From: Blastococcus saxobsidens
Lineage (GTDB): Bacteria > Actinomycetota > Actinomycetes > Mycobacteriales > Geodermatophilaceae
Length of the DNA: 64,000 nucleotides
Assembly: GCF_002938435.1 (NCBI RefSeq)
Contig: NZ_POQT01000023.1
Location: forward strand, 1 to 64,000
Direction: 5' to 3'
A program made the position numbers and the translations under genes. Position 1 is the first letter of the stretch. The number at the start of each line of letters is the position of its first letter. The notes under the pieces are model-generated. The model was given only the letters and a program-made list of their open reading frames with translations. It was not told the DNA's origin and ran no database searches. Below are positions 8,831-16,658 of this stretch, in pieces.

Positions 8831-8872
8831 GCTTTTCCGCGGAAACCCTCACCTGCTTTTGCGCGGAAAAGC
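8831..8872. repeat. Paired palindrome GCTTTTCCGCGGAAAAGC (imperfect copies)
   Basis: Two copies with start-to-start spacing of 24 bp: 8831-8845 (GCTTTTCCGCGGAAA, right arm degenerate) and 8855-8872 (GCTTTTGCGCGGAAAAGC, one change in the centre). They lie in the divergent promoter region between the photolyase and Fpg genes. The same pair with the same 24-bp spacing occurs at 14662-14703. This could be a regulator binding site, a hairpin pair or a dispersed repeat. Confidence 0.75.
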
Positions 8873-8941
8873 ACGTCCTCCGCGCGGTGAAGCACCCGAT
8901 CGGGGACGGCGCAGCGCGGGGAACCGGGTGATCATGGGTCC

Positions 8942-9796
8942 GTGCCCGAGTTGCCCGAGGTGGAGGCCCTGGCCGCGTTTCTGCGCGAGAACGCCGTCGG
9001 CCACGTCCTGGCGCGCGCCGACCTGGCCGCCGTCCAGGCGATCAAGACCTTCGACCCGCCGCTGTCGGCGCTCGGCGGACTGGAGATCACCGGCGCCGGC
9101 CGGCACGGCAAGTTCCTGGACCTCGACGTGTCCGGGCTGCACCTGGTCGTGCACCTGGCGCGGGCCGGCTGGCTGCACTGGCGGGAGAACCTGCCCACCG
9201 CGCCACCCAAGCCGGGCAAGGGGCCGCTGGCGCTGCGGGTGCACCTGGACGACGGCAACGGCTTCGACCTCACCGAGCAGGGCACCCGCAAGGGCCTGGC
9301 GGTCTACGTCGTCCGGTCGCCGGCGGAGGTGCCGGGCATCGCCCGGCTGGGCCCCGACGCCCTGCAGATCGACCGCGAGGACTTCGCCCGGCTGATGGCC
9401 GGCCGCAGCGGCCAGCTCAAGGGCGCGCTCACCGACCAGACCCTGGTCTCGGGGATCGGCAACGCCTACTCCGACGAGATCCTGCACGCCGCGCGGCTGT
9501 CGCCGTTCAAGATGGCCGACAAGCTGACCGAAGATGAACTGGTCCGTCTCTTCGACGCCGTGCGCGCCACCCTCACCGACGCGCTGCAGCGGCAGGCCGG
9601 GCAGCGCGCGGCCACGATGAAGGGCGAGAAGCGCTCGGGCCTGCAGGTGCACGCCCGCACGGGCCTGCCGTGCCCGGTGTGCGGCGACACCGTCCGCGAG
9701 GTGAGCTTCGCCGACACCTCGCTGCAGTACTGCCCCACCTGCCAGACCGGCGGCAAGCCGCTGGCCGACCGCCGGATGTCCAAGCTCCTGCGCTGA
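8942..9796 (+). CDS. Fpg/Nei-family DNA glycosylase
   Basis: A 284-residue glycosylase/AP lyase for oxidised bases. It begins (M)PELPEVE, where the Pro after the initiator is the catalytic nucleophile and Glu2-type acid follows. A helix-two-turn-helix region contains LKGALTDQTLVSGIGNAYSDEIL, and the C-terminus has a zinc finger CPVCGD...YCPTCQTGG. Length fits the family (270-290). Compared with classical MutM, GIGNAYSDEIL replaces GIGNIYADEAL, so it belongs to an actinobacterial Fpg/Nei2-like subgroup rather than being certain MutM. GTG start. It is divergent from photolyase. Confidence 0.9.
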   Translation: MPELPEVEALAAFLRENAVGHVLARADLAAVQAIKTFDPPLSALGGLEITGAGRHGKFLDLDVSGLHLVVHLARAGWLHWRENLPTAPPKPGKGPLALRVHLDDGNGFDLTEQGTRKGLAVYVVRSPAEVPGIARLGPDALQIDREDFARLMAGRSGQLKGALTDQTLVSGIGNAYSDEILHAARLSPFKMADKLTEDELVRLFDAVRATLTDALQRQAGQRAATMKGEKRSGLQVHARTGLPCPVCGDTVREVSFADTSLQYCPTCQTGGKPLADRRMSKLLR

Positions 9797-9811
9797 CTGC
9801 GGCACCGGCGA

Positions 9812-9830
9812 TGATCAGGTGAGCTGATCA
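9812..9830. repeat. Imperfect palindrome TGATCAGG-N3-CCTGATCA, copy A
   Basis: TGATCAGGTGAGCTGATCA lies 16 bp after the Fpg stop, between convergent genes. It is followed at 9859-9892 by GAGGGAGGAC and GTGAGGGAGGCCC, also found near copies B and C. It is part of a composite intergenic repeat and may serve as a terminator for the convergent genes. Confidence 0.6.
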
Positions 9831-9905
9831 TGGCGCGTCCGCCCTCGTGGTGGGCGCTGAGGGAGGACGCCGCGGGGTGAGGGAGGCCCGACCGGCCCGT
9901 CTCCG

Positions 9906-11114
9906 CTAGTCGGGGAGCAGCGCGACCAGACGGGAGAGCGCGCGCACCAGCACGCTGCTGCCGACCCCGGCACCGTCCTGCGTCCGCGGATCGCTCGCCG
10001 AGCCCACCGCCGTCCACCAGTCGTGCAGCGGCGGTCGGTCCAGCAGGTCGATCCGCTCGCCGGGCCGCGGGACGGCGACCTCCACGCCCCGGGACGCGGC
10101 CGCCGCGAGGAGCCGTTGCACCGGCTCCGCCCAGCGGTGGAACGCCAGGTTGAACGTCGCCCAGTGGATGGGGATCAGCACCGCGCCGCCGAGGTCCCCG
10201 TGTGCGCGCACCGCTTCCTCGGGATCCATGTGGATGGCGTGCCACGCGTCGTTGTAGGCGCCGACGGGCAGCAGCGTGACGTCGAAGGGGCCCAGCCGGG
10301 CGCCGATCGCGGCGAAGGCGGGGGTGTACCCGGTGTCGCCGCCGAAGAAGACCCGGTGCTCACGCCCGGCGACCACCCACGAGGCCCACAGCGTGGTGTT
10401 CCGGTGGAAGTAGCGGCCGGAGAAGTGCCGGGCCTCGGTGCAGGTGAGCGTCAGCGCCCCGACCCGGTGCTCCCCGTCCCAGTCCAGCTCGACGATCCGC
10501 TCGTCCGGCACGCCCCACGTGCGCAGGTGCTCGCCGATGCCGAGCGGCACCACCCAGGGGGCGGTCTGGGTGCGCAGCAGCGTCCGGACCGTGGGCAGGT
10601 CGAGGTGGTCGTAGTGGTCGTGGGAGATGACGACGGCGTCGACCGGCGGCAGGTCCTCCAGTGCGATGGGGGGCTCGTGCAGCCGGGTGGGCCCGACGAG
10701 GGGGGACGGCGAGACGCGGTGGCCCCACACCGGGTCGAGCAGCACCCGCTGCCCGTCGATCTCCAGCAGCGCGCTGGCGTGCCCGAACCAGGTGACCGCG
10801 AGCTCGGCCGGATCCGCGGGGAGCTGGGCCTGCGCCAACGGGATCGGGCCACCCGGCAGGCCGACGTGCCGCTCCTCGTGCCACTGTCGGAGCAGCCCGT
10901 CACGCGCGGTCGCGGGGGTGAGCGCCGGGGTGGGCAGCGTGTTGTGGAACGTGCCGTCGGAGAAGTGCGGGGAGCCCGCGACCACGCGCTGCAGCCGGCG
11001 GCGGGAGGCGCCCAGGGCGGTCGGCAGGCCCCAGGCTGCGGCGGTCACCCACCCCACCGGGCCGACGAGGACGGCGGCGGTCAGGGCGGCGCGGCGGGAC
11101 ACGTGGAACGGCAC
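9906..11114 (-). CDS. MBL-fold metal-dependent hydrolase, exported or membrane-anchored
   Basis: A 402-residue protein with an N-terminal hydrophobic segment after VSRRAALTAAVLVGPVGW (about residues 5-28), then a metallo-beta-lactamase domain with VTWFGHASALLEIDGQRVLLDP, metal ligands in SHDHYDHLD, and later FFGGDTGYTP and IPIHWATFNLAFH. This resembles the UlaG/NAPE-phospholipase-D-like branch. The substrate is unknown. The RRAALT motif could be Tat-like. It stands between the convergent Fpg gene and the terminator of the ABC permease gene. Confidence 0.82.
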   Translation of the reverse strand: MPFHVSRRAALTAAVLVGPVGWVTAAAWGLPTALGASRRRLQRVVAGSPHFSDGTFHNTLPTPALTPATARDGLLRQWHEERHVGLPGGPIPLAQAQLPADPAELAVTWFGHASALLEIDGQRVLLDPVWGHRVSPSPLVGPTRLHEPPIALEDLPPVDAVVISHDHYDHLDLPTVRTLLRTQTAPWVVPLGIGEHLRTWGVPDERIVELDWDGEHRVGALTLTCTEARHFSGRYFHRNTTLWASWVVAGREHRVFFGGDTGYTPAFAAIGARLGPFDVTLLPVGAYNDAWHAIHMDPEEAVRAHGDLGGAVLIPIHWATFNLAFHRWAEPVQRLLAAAASRGVEVAVPRPGERIDLLDRPPLHDWWTAVGSASDPRTQDGAGVGSSVLVRALSRLVALLPD

Positions 11115-11173
11115 GGCTCCAGCATCCCAGCCGGAACCGTGCCGTCCCTGTGAAGCGGGCGACGTCCCTGTGA

Positions 11174-11192
11174 TGATCAGGGGACCTGATCG
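11174..11192. repeat. Imperfect palindrome TGATCAGG-N3-CCTGATCA, copy B
   Basis: TGATCAGGGGACCTGATCG, one mismatch from the 19-bp consensus. It sits immediately left of the 14-bp hairpin at 11197-11232; copy C lies on the other side, so the hairpin is bracketed by two copies. Confidence 0.65.
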
Positions 11193-11196
11193 TCAG

Positions 11197-11232
11197 GGGT
11201 CCTCCCTCACGGTCGACGGTGAGGGAGGACCC
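11197..11232. terminator. Hairpin terminator after ABC permease gene
   Basis: Perfect 14-bp arms GGGTCCTCCCTCAC / GTGAGGGAGGACCC with an 8-base loop containing GTCGAC. It lies ~30 bp past the permease stop (minus strand, 11263) and ~80 bp before the MBL gene start. Confidence 0.7.
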
Positions 11233-11236
11233 GGAA

Positions 11237-11255
11237 CGATCAGGAGACCTGGTCA
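11237..11255. repeat. Imperfect palindrome TGATCAGG-N3-CCTGATCA, copy C
   Basis: CGATCAGGAGACCTGGTCA, two changes from consensus, 8 bp from the permease stop codon. Confidence 0.55.
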
Positions 11256-11262
11256 CGATGGG

Positions 11263-13722
11263 TCAGGCAGCGATCGCGGCCACCGGCGGGGTGAGCGCCG
11301 CCCGCCGGGCGGGGAGCACCGAGGCCAGCAGTCCGGCCACCGTCGCGACGACGACGATCGCGCCGATCTGCAGCCACGGGACGTCGATCACCACCGTGCC
11401 CACCTCGCCGAGCGCCGAGGCGGCCCCGATCAGTCCGTACGCCCCACCGACCAGCACGCCGAGCACGGCCGCGACGCCCGCGACGAGCACCGCCTCCCAG
11501 GCCAGCAGGGCGCGCAGCTGGCCCCGGGTCAGGCCCAGCGCCCGCAGCAGCCCGTTCTCCTGCCGGCGCTCCACCACCGACAGGGCCAGCGTGTTCCCCA
11601 CGCCGATCAGCGCGATGACCACGGCCACGCCGAGCAGCCCGGTGACGACCAGCAGCAGCACGTCGACCACCTCGTCGATGGCCGCCCGCTCGCTGGCCAG
11701 GCCGGTGACGAACGCGGTGGGCACCGCGGCGCCGACCAGGTCGGTGATCTCGTCGATCGCCGCGGTCTGGTCCGCGTCGTCGGCCAGCCGCAGCCAGACG
11801 GTGTCCTCCACCGCATCCGGCACCAGCGTGCGCAGGTCGGCGGCGTCGAGCAGCGGGGAGTCGCTGTCGCCGGCCACCACGGTCAGCGGTTGCGACCGCT
11901 CCCCGGCGGTCAGCGTCACGCTGTCGCCCACCGCGACGCCCCAGCTCTCCCGCGTCCACTTCGCCAGGGCGACCTGCCCCGGCTCGGGCAGGGTCGTGCC
12001 CGCGGCGGAGCGCAGCACCGGCAGCGCGGCCGCGGGGTCGACCCCGGAGGCCCAGGTCTCCCAGCCGTCCGGGCCGACGAGAGTTCCGCCGGCGATGGTG
12101 GTCGTGACCACCACGCCGGCCACCGCGTCCACCTGGTCCTGCAGCGACGCCGGCAGCGCGGTCCCGCTGCCGGTGACGATGACGTCGGTCGGGTACGCGG
12201 CGGCCAGGCCTTCCTGGGCCGTGGCCCGGGTGGAGGAGGCACCCACCACCATCGCGCTGGTCAGCGTGACGCCGATGAGCAGCGCGGTCGCGGTGGCCGC
12301 CGTCCGGCGCGGGTTGCGGGTGGCGTTCCCCGCCGCCAGCCGGGCCGGGATGCCGCCGAAGCGCCCGGCCACCCGGCCGGCCGCCGCGACCACCGGCGGA
12401 ACCGCCCGCTGGGCCAGGAACAGGACGCCCAGGGCACTCAGCACCCCGCCGGGCAGGGTGATCAGCATGTCCGCGGAGACCACGCCCAGCACCATGAGCG
12501 CCACCCCCGGAACGGCGAGCAGCAGCCCGGCGACCAGGCGCTTGACCCCGCCGCGGGAGCGCAGCGGCGCCGGGTCGGTCGGCCGCATCGCTGCCAGCGG
12601 CGCCACCCGGGTGGCTGCCCGGGCCGGCGCGAGGGCGGCCAGCAGCGTCGTCAGGGTGCCGACGGCGAGACCGGCCAGCACCGCGACGAGCGGCACCGAC
12701 ACCCCCGACAGCGGGATCGGCGAGTCCGTCGAGCTGACGATCGCCGACACCAGCGCCGCGAGACCGACGCCCGCGAGCACCCCGAGCGCGGAGGCGGCCA
12801 GCCCGGTGACCGCGGCCTCGCCCAGCACGCTCCGCCGGATCTGCCGCGCGGTGGCGCCCACGCAGCGCAGCAGGGCGAGCTCACGGGTCCGCTGGGCCAG
12901 CAGCACGGCGAAGGTGTTGGCGATGACCAGCCCGGCCACGAGCACGGCGACCGTGCCGAAGACCAGCAGGACCGTGGTCAGGACGTCCGCGTCGCCCGTC
13001 AGGTCGAGGGCAGCCTGCTCGGCCGCCTCCGTGCCGGTGCGCACGGTGAGGTCCTCGCCGGTGAGCCCCGACCGGATCTCGTCGGCCAGGACGGCCGGTC
13101 CGGTGCCGGCGGTGCCCGTGATGCGGAGTTCGGTGGGCTCGGTGGCGCCCCAGGCCTGCGCCTGGTCCGCGGTGACCCAGAGCTTCCCGTGCAGCCCGGC
13201 GGTGGGGTCGCCGCGCAGGTCGACGACGCCGGTGACCATCGCGTCGACGGTGGTCTCGGTGCCCCCCTCGTCGTACGTGGTGACCGGGAGGACGTCGCCG
13301 ACCCCGGCGCCGACGCGCTCGCTCACGGCGATCTCGCGCGGCAGCGTCGGCAGGGCGCCCGCGGCCAGGTTCTGCCAGTCCAGGGAAGGCTCCCCGGCGA
13401 CCGACTCGACGACGGCCATCTGGGCGCCAGGGCGACCCGGCGGGACGATCTGCGCGTAGGTCTGCCAGGTGGGGGCGACGGCCGCCACTCCGTCGAGGGC
13501 GGCCACCCGGTCGGCGGCCGCGGCCAGGTCCGCGCCGTCGGAGGTGACGACGACGTCGGTGCCGACGTACCGGGCGCCGACGGCCTCCAGGACGGTCGAG
13601 CGGGTGGTCTCGTTGAGCACGAGGGTGGCGACGACGAAGCCGACGGCGATGACGATCGCCAGGGTGGAGGCGATCAGCCGGCCGGCGTGCGCGCGCAGCT
13701 GGGCGAGGAGGACGGTGCGCAC
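11263..13722 (-). CDS. ABC transporter permease, MacB/FtsX type with two FtsX domains
   Basis: An 819-residue permease. The N-terminal helix LIASTLAIVIAVGFVVATLVL precedes a large extracytoplasmic MacB-PCD-like domain, then three helices forming the first FtsX domain (VLLVFGTVAVLVAGLVIANTF and ELALLRCVGATARQIRRSVLGEA). A second unit repeats the layout with NATRNPRRTAATATALLIGVTL, VVVTGLLGVAVVIALIGVGNTL and ENGLLRALGLTRGQLRALLAWEA. GTG 13722 lies 6 bp inside the end of the ATPase gene, so the two are coupled. It probably exports or extracts a lipid, peptide or drug from the membrane; the cargo is not evident. Confidence 0.9.
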   Translation of the reverse strand: MRTVLLAQLRAHAGRLIASTLAIVIAVGFVVATLVLNETTRSTVLEAVGARYVGTDVVVTSDGADLAAAADRVAALDGVAAVAPTWQTYAQIVPPGRPGAQMAVVESVAGEPSLDWQNLAAGALPTLPREIAVSERVGAGVGDVLPVTTYDEGGTETTVDAMVTGVVDLRGDPTAGLHGKLWVTADQAQAWGATEPTELRITGTAGTGPAVLADEIRSGLTGEDLTVRTGTEAAEQAALDLTGDADVLTTVLLVFGTVAVLVAGLVIANTFAVLLAQRTRELALLRCVGATARQIRRSVLGEAAVTGLAASALGVLAGVGLAALVSAIVSSTDSPIPLSGVSVPLVAVLAGLAVGTLTTLLAALAPARAATRVAPLAAMRPTDPAPLRSRGGVKRLVAGLLLAVPGVALMVLGVVSADMLITLPGGVLSALGVLFLAQRAVPPVVAAAGRVAGRFGGIPARLAAGNATRNPRRTAATATALLIGVTLTSAMVVGASSTRATAQEGLAAAYPTDVIVTGSGTALPASLQDQVDAVAGVVVTTTIAGGTLVGPDGWETWASGVDPAAALPVLRSAAGTTLPEPGQVALAKWTRESWGVAVGDSVTLTAGERSQPLTVVAGDSDSPLLDAADLRTLVPDAVEDTVWLRLADDADQTAAIDEITDLVGAAVPTAFVTGLASERAAIDEVVDVLLLVVTGLLGVAVVIALIGVGNTLALSVVERRQENGLLRALGLTRGQLRALLAWEAVLVAGVAAVLGVLVGGAYGLIGAASALGEVGTVVIDVPWLQIGAIVVVATVAGLLASVLPARRAALTPPVAAIAA

Positions 13723-13727
13723 GAGGC

Positions 13728-14501
13728 TCAGGCCCCCAGCCCGCGGAGCGCGTCCAGGACCGACTCGGCGGTCGGGTCGGCCAGCTCGCCGGCGAGCCGG
13801 CCGTCGGCCAGCAGCACCACGCGGTCGGCGTAGGCGGCGGCCGCCGGGTCGTGCGTGACCATGACGACGGTCTGGCCGGTCTCCTTGACGCTGGAGCGCA
13901 GCAGCCCCAGGACCTCGGCGCCGGAGCGGGAGTCCAGGTTGCCGGTCGGCTCGTCGGCGAACACGACGTCGGGCCGGGCGAGCAGCGCGCGGGCGATCGC
14001 AACCCGCTGCTGCTGCCCGCCGGAGAGCTCGTGCGGCCGGTGGCTCAGCCGCTCGCGCAGGCCCAGGCGGGCGACGACCTCGTCGAACCAGACCGGGTCG
14101 GGTCGCTGCCCGGCCAGGTGCATGGACAGCACGATGTTGTCGCGGGCGGGCAGCACCGGGAGCAGGTTGAACGCCTGGAAGACGAACCCGATCCGCTGGC
14201 GGCGCAGCGCCGTCAGGTCGTCGTCGCGCAGCGAGGTCAGCTCGGTGTCGCCGAGCCACACCTGCCCGGCGGTGGCGGTGTCCAGGCCGGCCAGGCAGTG
14301 CATCAACGTGGACTTGCCGGAGCCGGACGGGCCCATGATCGCGGTGAACTCGCCCCGGGCGAACGCGACGTCGACCCCGGCGAGGGCGTGCACGGCGGTC
14401 TCCCCGCCGCCGTAGGTCTTGCGCAGGCCGGCGGCGCGCACGGCCGAACCGGCCCGGGCGGCCGGCGACTCGCCGGGAACGGTCATGACGGGGACGGACA
14501 C
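13728..14501 (-). CDS. ABC transporter ATP-binding protein, MacB/LolD type
   Basis: A 257-residue ATPase from GTG 14501, which follows GGAGG by five bases. Walker A GPSGSGKST, Q-loop FVFQAFNLLP, signature LSGGQQQRVAIARAL, Walker B DVVFADEPTGNLD and the switch VTHD are complete. The VWLGDTELTSLRDDDLTALRRQRIGFVFQ stretch is typical of MacB/LolD-type ATPases that pair with FtsX permeases. An ATG 15 bp downstream (MTVPGES) is an alternative start. The ~200 bp before it hold the perfect palindrome pair. Confidence 0.92.
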   Translation of the reverse strand: MSVPVMTVPGESPAARAGSAVRAAGLRKTYGGGETAVHALAGVDVAFARGEFTAIMGPSGSGKSTLMHCLAGLDTATAGQVWLGDTELTSLRDDDLTALRRQRIGFVFQAFNLLPVLPARDNIVLSMHLAGQRPDPVWFDEVVARLGLRERLSHRPHELSGGQQQRVAIARALLARPDVVFADEPTGNLDSRSGAEVLGLLRSSVKETGQTVVMVTHDPAAAAYADRVVLLADGRLAGELADPTAESVLDALRGLGA

Positions 14502-14661
14502 GTGGACCTCCGCAGAACAGCCGATCGGGACGGTGACCACGCTGCCGGTCCACTGCGTCCCCCCGCGTCGGAGCGAGGAGCGATCTCCGGGGCGCGGTTC
14601 CTGCCCCCGGGGGTGGACCCCGCCGTCCACCCCCGGTCGGAGGCGTCGGAACCACCACGAT

Positions 14662-14703
14662 GCTTTTCCGCGGAAAAGCACCCACGCTTTTCCGCGGAAA
14701 AGC
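14662..14703. repeat. Paired perfect palindrome GCTTTTCCGCGGAAAAGC
   Basis: Two identical, perfectly self-complementary 18-mers at 14662-14679 and 14686-14703, 24 bp start to start. They lie 3 bp after the response-regulator stop (14707, minus strand) and upstream of the ABC ATPase gene. The same paired arrangement occurs at 8831-8872. Confidence 0.9.
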
Positions 14704-14706
14704 TGG

Positions 14707-15405
14707 TCAGGCGTTGCGGAGCAGGTCCGCGGGGGCGACGAGGCCGGTGCGGTAGGCGAGCACGACCGCCTGGACGCGGTCGCGGGAGCCGGTCTTGGCC
14801 AGCACCCGGCCCACGTGCGTCTTCACCGTCGCCTCGCTGACGACGAACCGGTCGGCGATCTCGGTGTTGCTGGCCCCGTAGGCCATCAGCTCGAGCACCT
14901 CCCGCTCGCGAGGGGTGAGGTCGGCCAGCGCCCGGGCGTCGGTGCCCCCGGCCGCGGCCGGCGCCGAGCCCCGGAGCATCGGGGCGACGTGCTGCAGCAG
15001 GCGGCGGGTGGAGCTGGCCGCGATCACCGAGTCCCCCGCGTGCACCGTGCGGACGGCGGCCAGCATGTCCTCGGGCGAGGCGTCCTTGAGCAGGAAGCCG
15101 CTGGCCCCGGCGCCGATGGCCGCCACCACGTACTCGTCGAGGTCGAAGGTGGTCAGGACGACGACCCGCGGCGGCTGCGGCAGCGCGGTGACCTGGCGGG
15201 TGGCCTCGATCCCGTCGGTGCCGGGCATGCGGATGTCCATCAGGACGACGTCGGCCCGGGTCCGCGCCAGCAGCTCCACCGCGGCGGCGCCGTCACCGGC
15301 CTCGCCGACCACGGTGAGGCCGGGCTGGGAGTCGATGACCATGCGAAAACCCGCGCGGACCATCTGCTGGTCGTCGACCAGGACCACCCGGATCGGCTCG
15401 CTCAT
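14707..15405 (-). CDS. NarL/LuxR-family response regulator
   Basis: A 232-residue two-component regulator. The receiver domain begins IRVVLVDDQQMVRAGFRMVI (acidic pair DD), with the phosphoacceptor Asp in DVVLMDIRMPGTDG and Lys in SGFLLKDASPED. The C-terminal LuxR-type helix-turn-helix is LTPREREVLELMAYGASNTEIADRFVVSEATVKTHVGRVLAKTGSRDRVQAVVLA. It overlaps the histidine kinase stop-to-start by 4 bp. The kinase-regulator pair sits just upstream of a MacB-like ABC transporter on the same strand, and such pairs often control the adjacent exporter. Confidence 0.93.
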   Translation of the reverse strand: MSEPIRVVLVDDQQMVRAGFRMVIDSQPGLTVVGEAGDGAAAVELLARTRADVVLMDIRMPGTDGIEATRQVTALPQPPRVVVLTTFDLDEYVVAAIGAGASGFLLKDASPEDMLAAVRTVHAGDSVIAASSTRRLLQHVAPMLRGSAPAAAGGTDARALADLTPREREVLELMAYGASNTEIADRFVVSEATVKTHVGRVLAKTGSRDRVQAVVLAYRTGLVAPADLLRNA

Positions 15406-16583
15406 CGACGGGAACCGTAGGGCAGGGCCGCGTGGACGCCGAAACCGCCGCCGTGCCGCGGCCCGGCCTCCAGCCGCCCGTCATGCAGCTGGGCCCGCTC
15501 CCGCATGCCGCGCACCCCCTGCCCGTTCCCGTCGGAGTCCACCATCGCCGCCGAGGCGCCGCGGCCGTCGTCGAGCACGGACAGCTCCAGGGCGTCGGGC
15601 CGCCACTGCAGGCGCACCCAGGCGCGCGAGGCAGGGCCGGCGTGCTTGAGCACGTTGGTCAGCGACTCCTGGACGATCCGGTAGGCGGCCAGCTGCGGCC
15701 CGGCCGGCATCTGCCGCGGTTCCCCCTCGACGATGAGGTCGACGTCCAGACCGCTGCTGCGCACGTCCTCGACCAGCGCGGGGATCGCCTTCACGTCGGG
15801 CTGCGGCGCGTACTCCTCGCCGCCGCCCTCCCGCAGGACGCCGAGCAGCGAGCGCATGTCGGCGAGCGCCTGCCGGCCGGTGGTGGAGATCGCCTCGAGG
15901 GCGCCGACGGCCGCCGCCGGATCGGTCCGGCCGGCGTACCGGCCGCCGTCGGCCTGCGCGATCACCACCGATAGGGAGTGCGCGACGACGTCGTGCATCT
16001 CGCGGGCGATCCGCGCCCGCTCGGTGCTCGCGGCCAGCCGCATCTCCTGGTCGCGCTCCAGCTCCAGCAGCTGCGCCCGCTCCTCGAGCGCAACCAGCCG
16101 CTGCAGCCGGGCCCGCCGCAGGTTGCCGAGCGACCACGCCGCGACCACGGAGAACCCGATGGCCAGGGACGTCGGGGCGATCGAGGAGGCCAGGTCGTAT
16201 CCGAAGAAGCGCACGGCGGCCAGGACGGCACCCAGCAGCCCGATGGTGAGGCCGGCTTGCGCCGCCCACCGGGGCCCGTAGGCGGCCAGCGCGTAGATCG
16301 TCATGAGAACGGCGACGTTCGCGACGAGAGGGTCGGGGACGACGACCAGTTCGGAGAGCCCGACGGCCACCACCACCGCGGCGGCCGGGACGGGCGCGCG
16401 CCGGCGCCAGGCCAGCGGGGCGGTGAGCAGCGTGCCGACGACCAGGGCGGTGGTCTGGTCCTGCCAGTAGGTCTCCGAGGGCAGCAGCACGGTGACGACC
16501 CAGACAGCGCCGGCCAGCGCCGCGTCGACGGCGAACGGTCGGGTGCGCGTCCGTTCCGTCAGCCGGTCGAGGGGACGGTCCAC
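15402..16583 (-). CDS. DesK/NarX-type sensor histidine kinase
   Basis: A 393-residue kinase. About five membrane helices occupy residues ~20-150 (for example VVVAVGLSELVVV, LMTIYALAAYG and GLTIGLLGAVLAAV), and then a coiled coil LQRLVALEERAQLLELERDQEMR. The HisKA_3 box is ARIAREMHDVVAHSLSVVIAQ with phosphorylatable His. The HATPase region includes VQESLTNVLKHAG and LSVLDDGRG...GQGVRGMRERAQLHDG. GTG start. It is the partner of the downstream LuxR-type regulator (ATGA overlap). No separate extracellular sensor domain is seen, suggesting membrane or lipid stress sensing. Confidence 0.92.
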   Translation of the reverse strand: MDRPLDRLTERTRTRPFAVDAALAGAVWVVTVLLPSETYWQDQTTALVVGTLLTAPLAWRRRAPVPAAAVVVAVGLSELVVVPDPLVANVAVLMTIYALAAYGPRWAAQAGLTIGLLGAVLAAVRFFGYDLASSIAPTSLAIGFSVVAAWSLGNLRRARLQRLVALEERAQLLELERDQEMRLAASTERARIAREMHDVVAHSLSVVIAQADGGRYAGRTDPAAAVGALEAISTTGRQALADMRSLLGVLREGGGEEYAPQPDVKAIPALVEDVRSSGLDVDLIVEGEPRQMPAGPQLAAYRIVQESLTNVLKHAGPASRAWVRLQWRPDALELSVLDDGRGASAAMVDSDGNGQGVRGMRERAQLHDGRLEAGPRHGGGFGVHAALPYGSRR

Positions 16584-16618
16584 GCCGTCGACCCTAGGGA
16601 ACTCCGCGGCCGCAGTCG

Positions 16619-16658
16619 TCCGACCGGGGGAGGAGGCGCGCCTCCTCCCCCGGTCGGA
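16619..16658. terminator. Perfect 20+20 bp hairpin terminator
   Basis: A contiguous 40-bp perfect palindrome (arm TCCGACCGGGGGAGGAGGCG, no loop bases) abutting the stop codon of the lipoprotein gene at 16659 and ~36 bp before the kinase start. It separates two minus-strand transcription units. Confidence 0.85.

Noticed and set aside
11263-14685. A 1140-residue fusion of ATPase region and permease
   Set aside because: The reading frame is open upstream of 13722 only because of high GC; the ATPase gene with all its motifs occupies another frame there.
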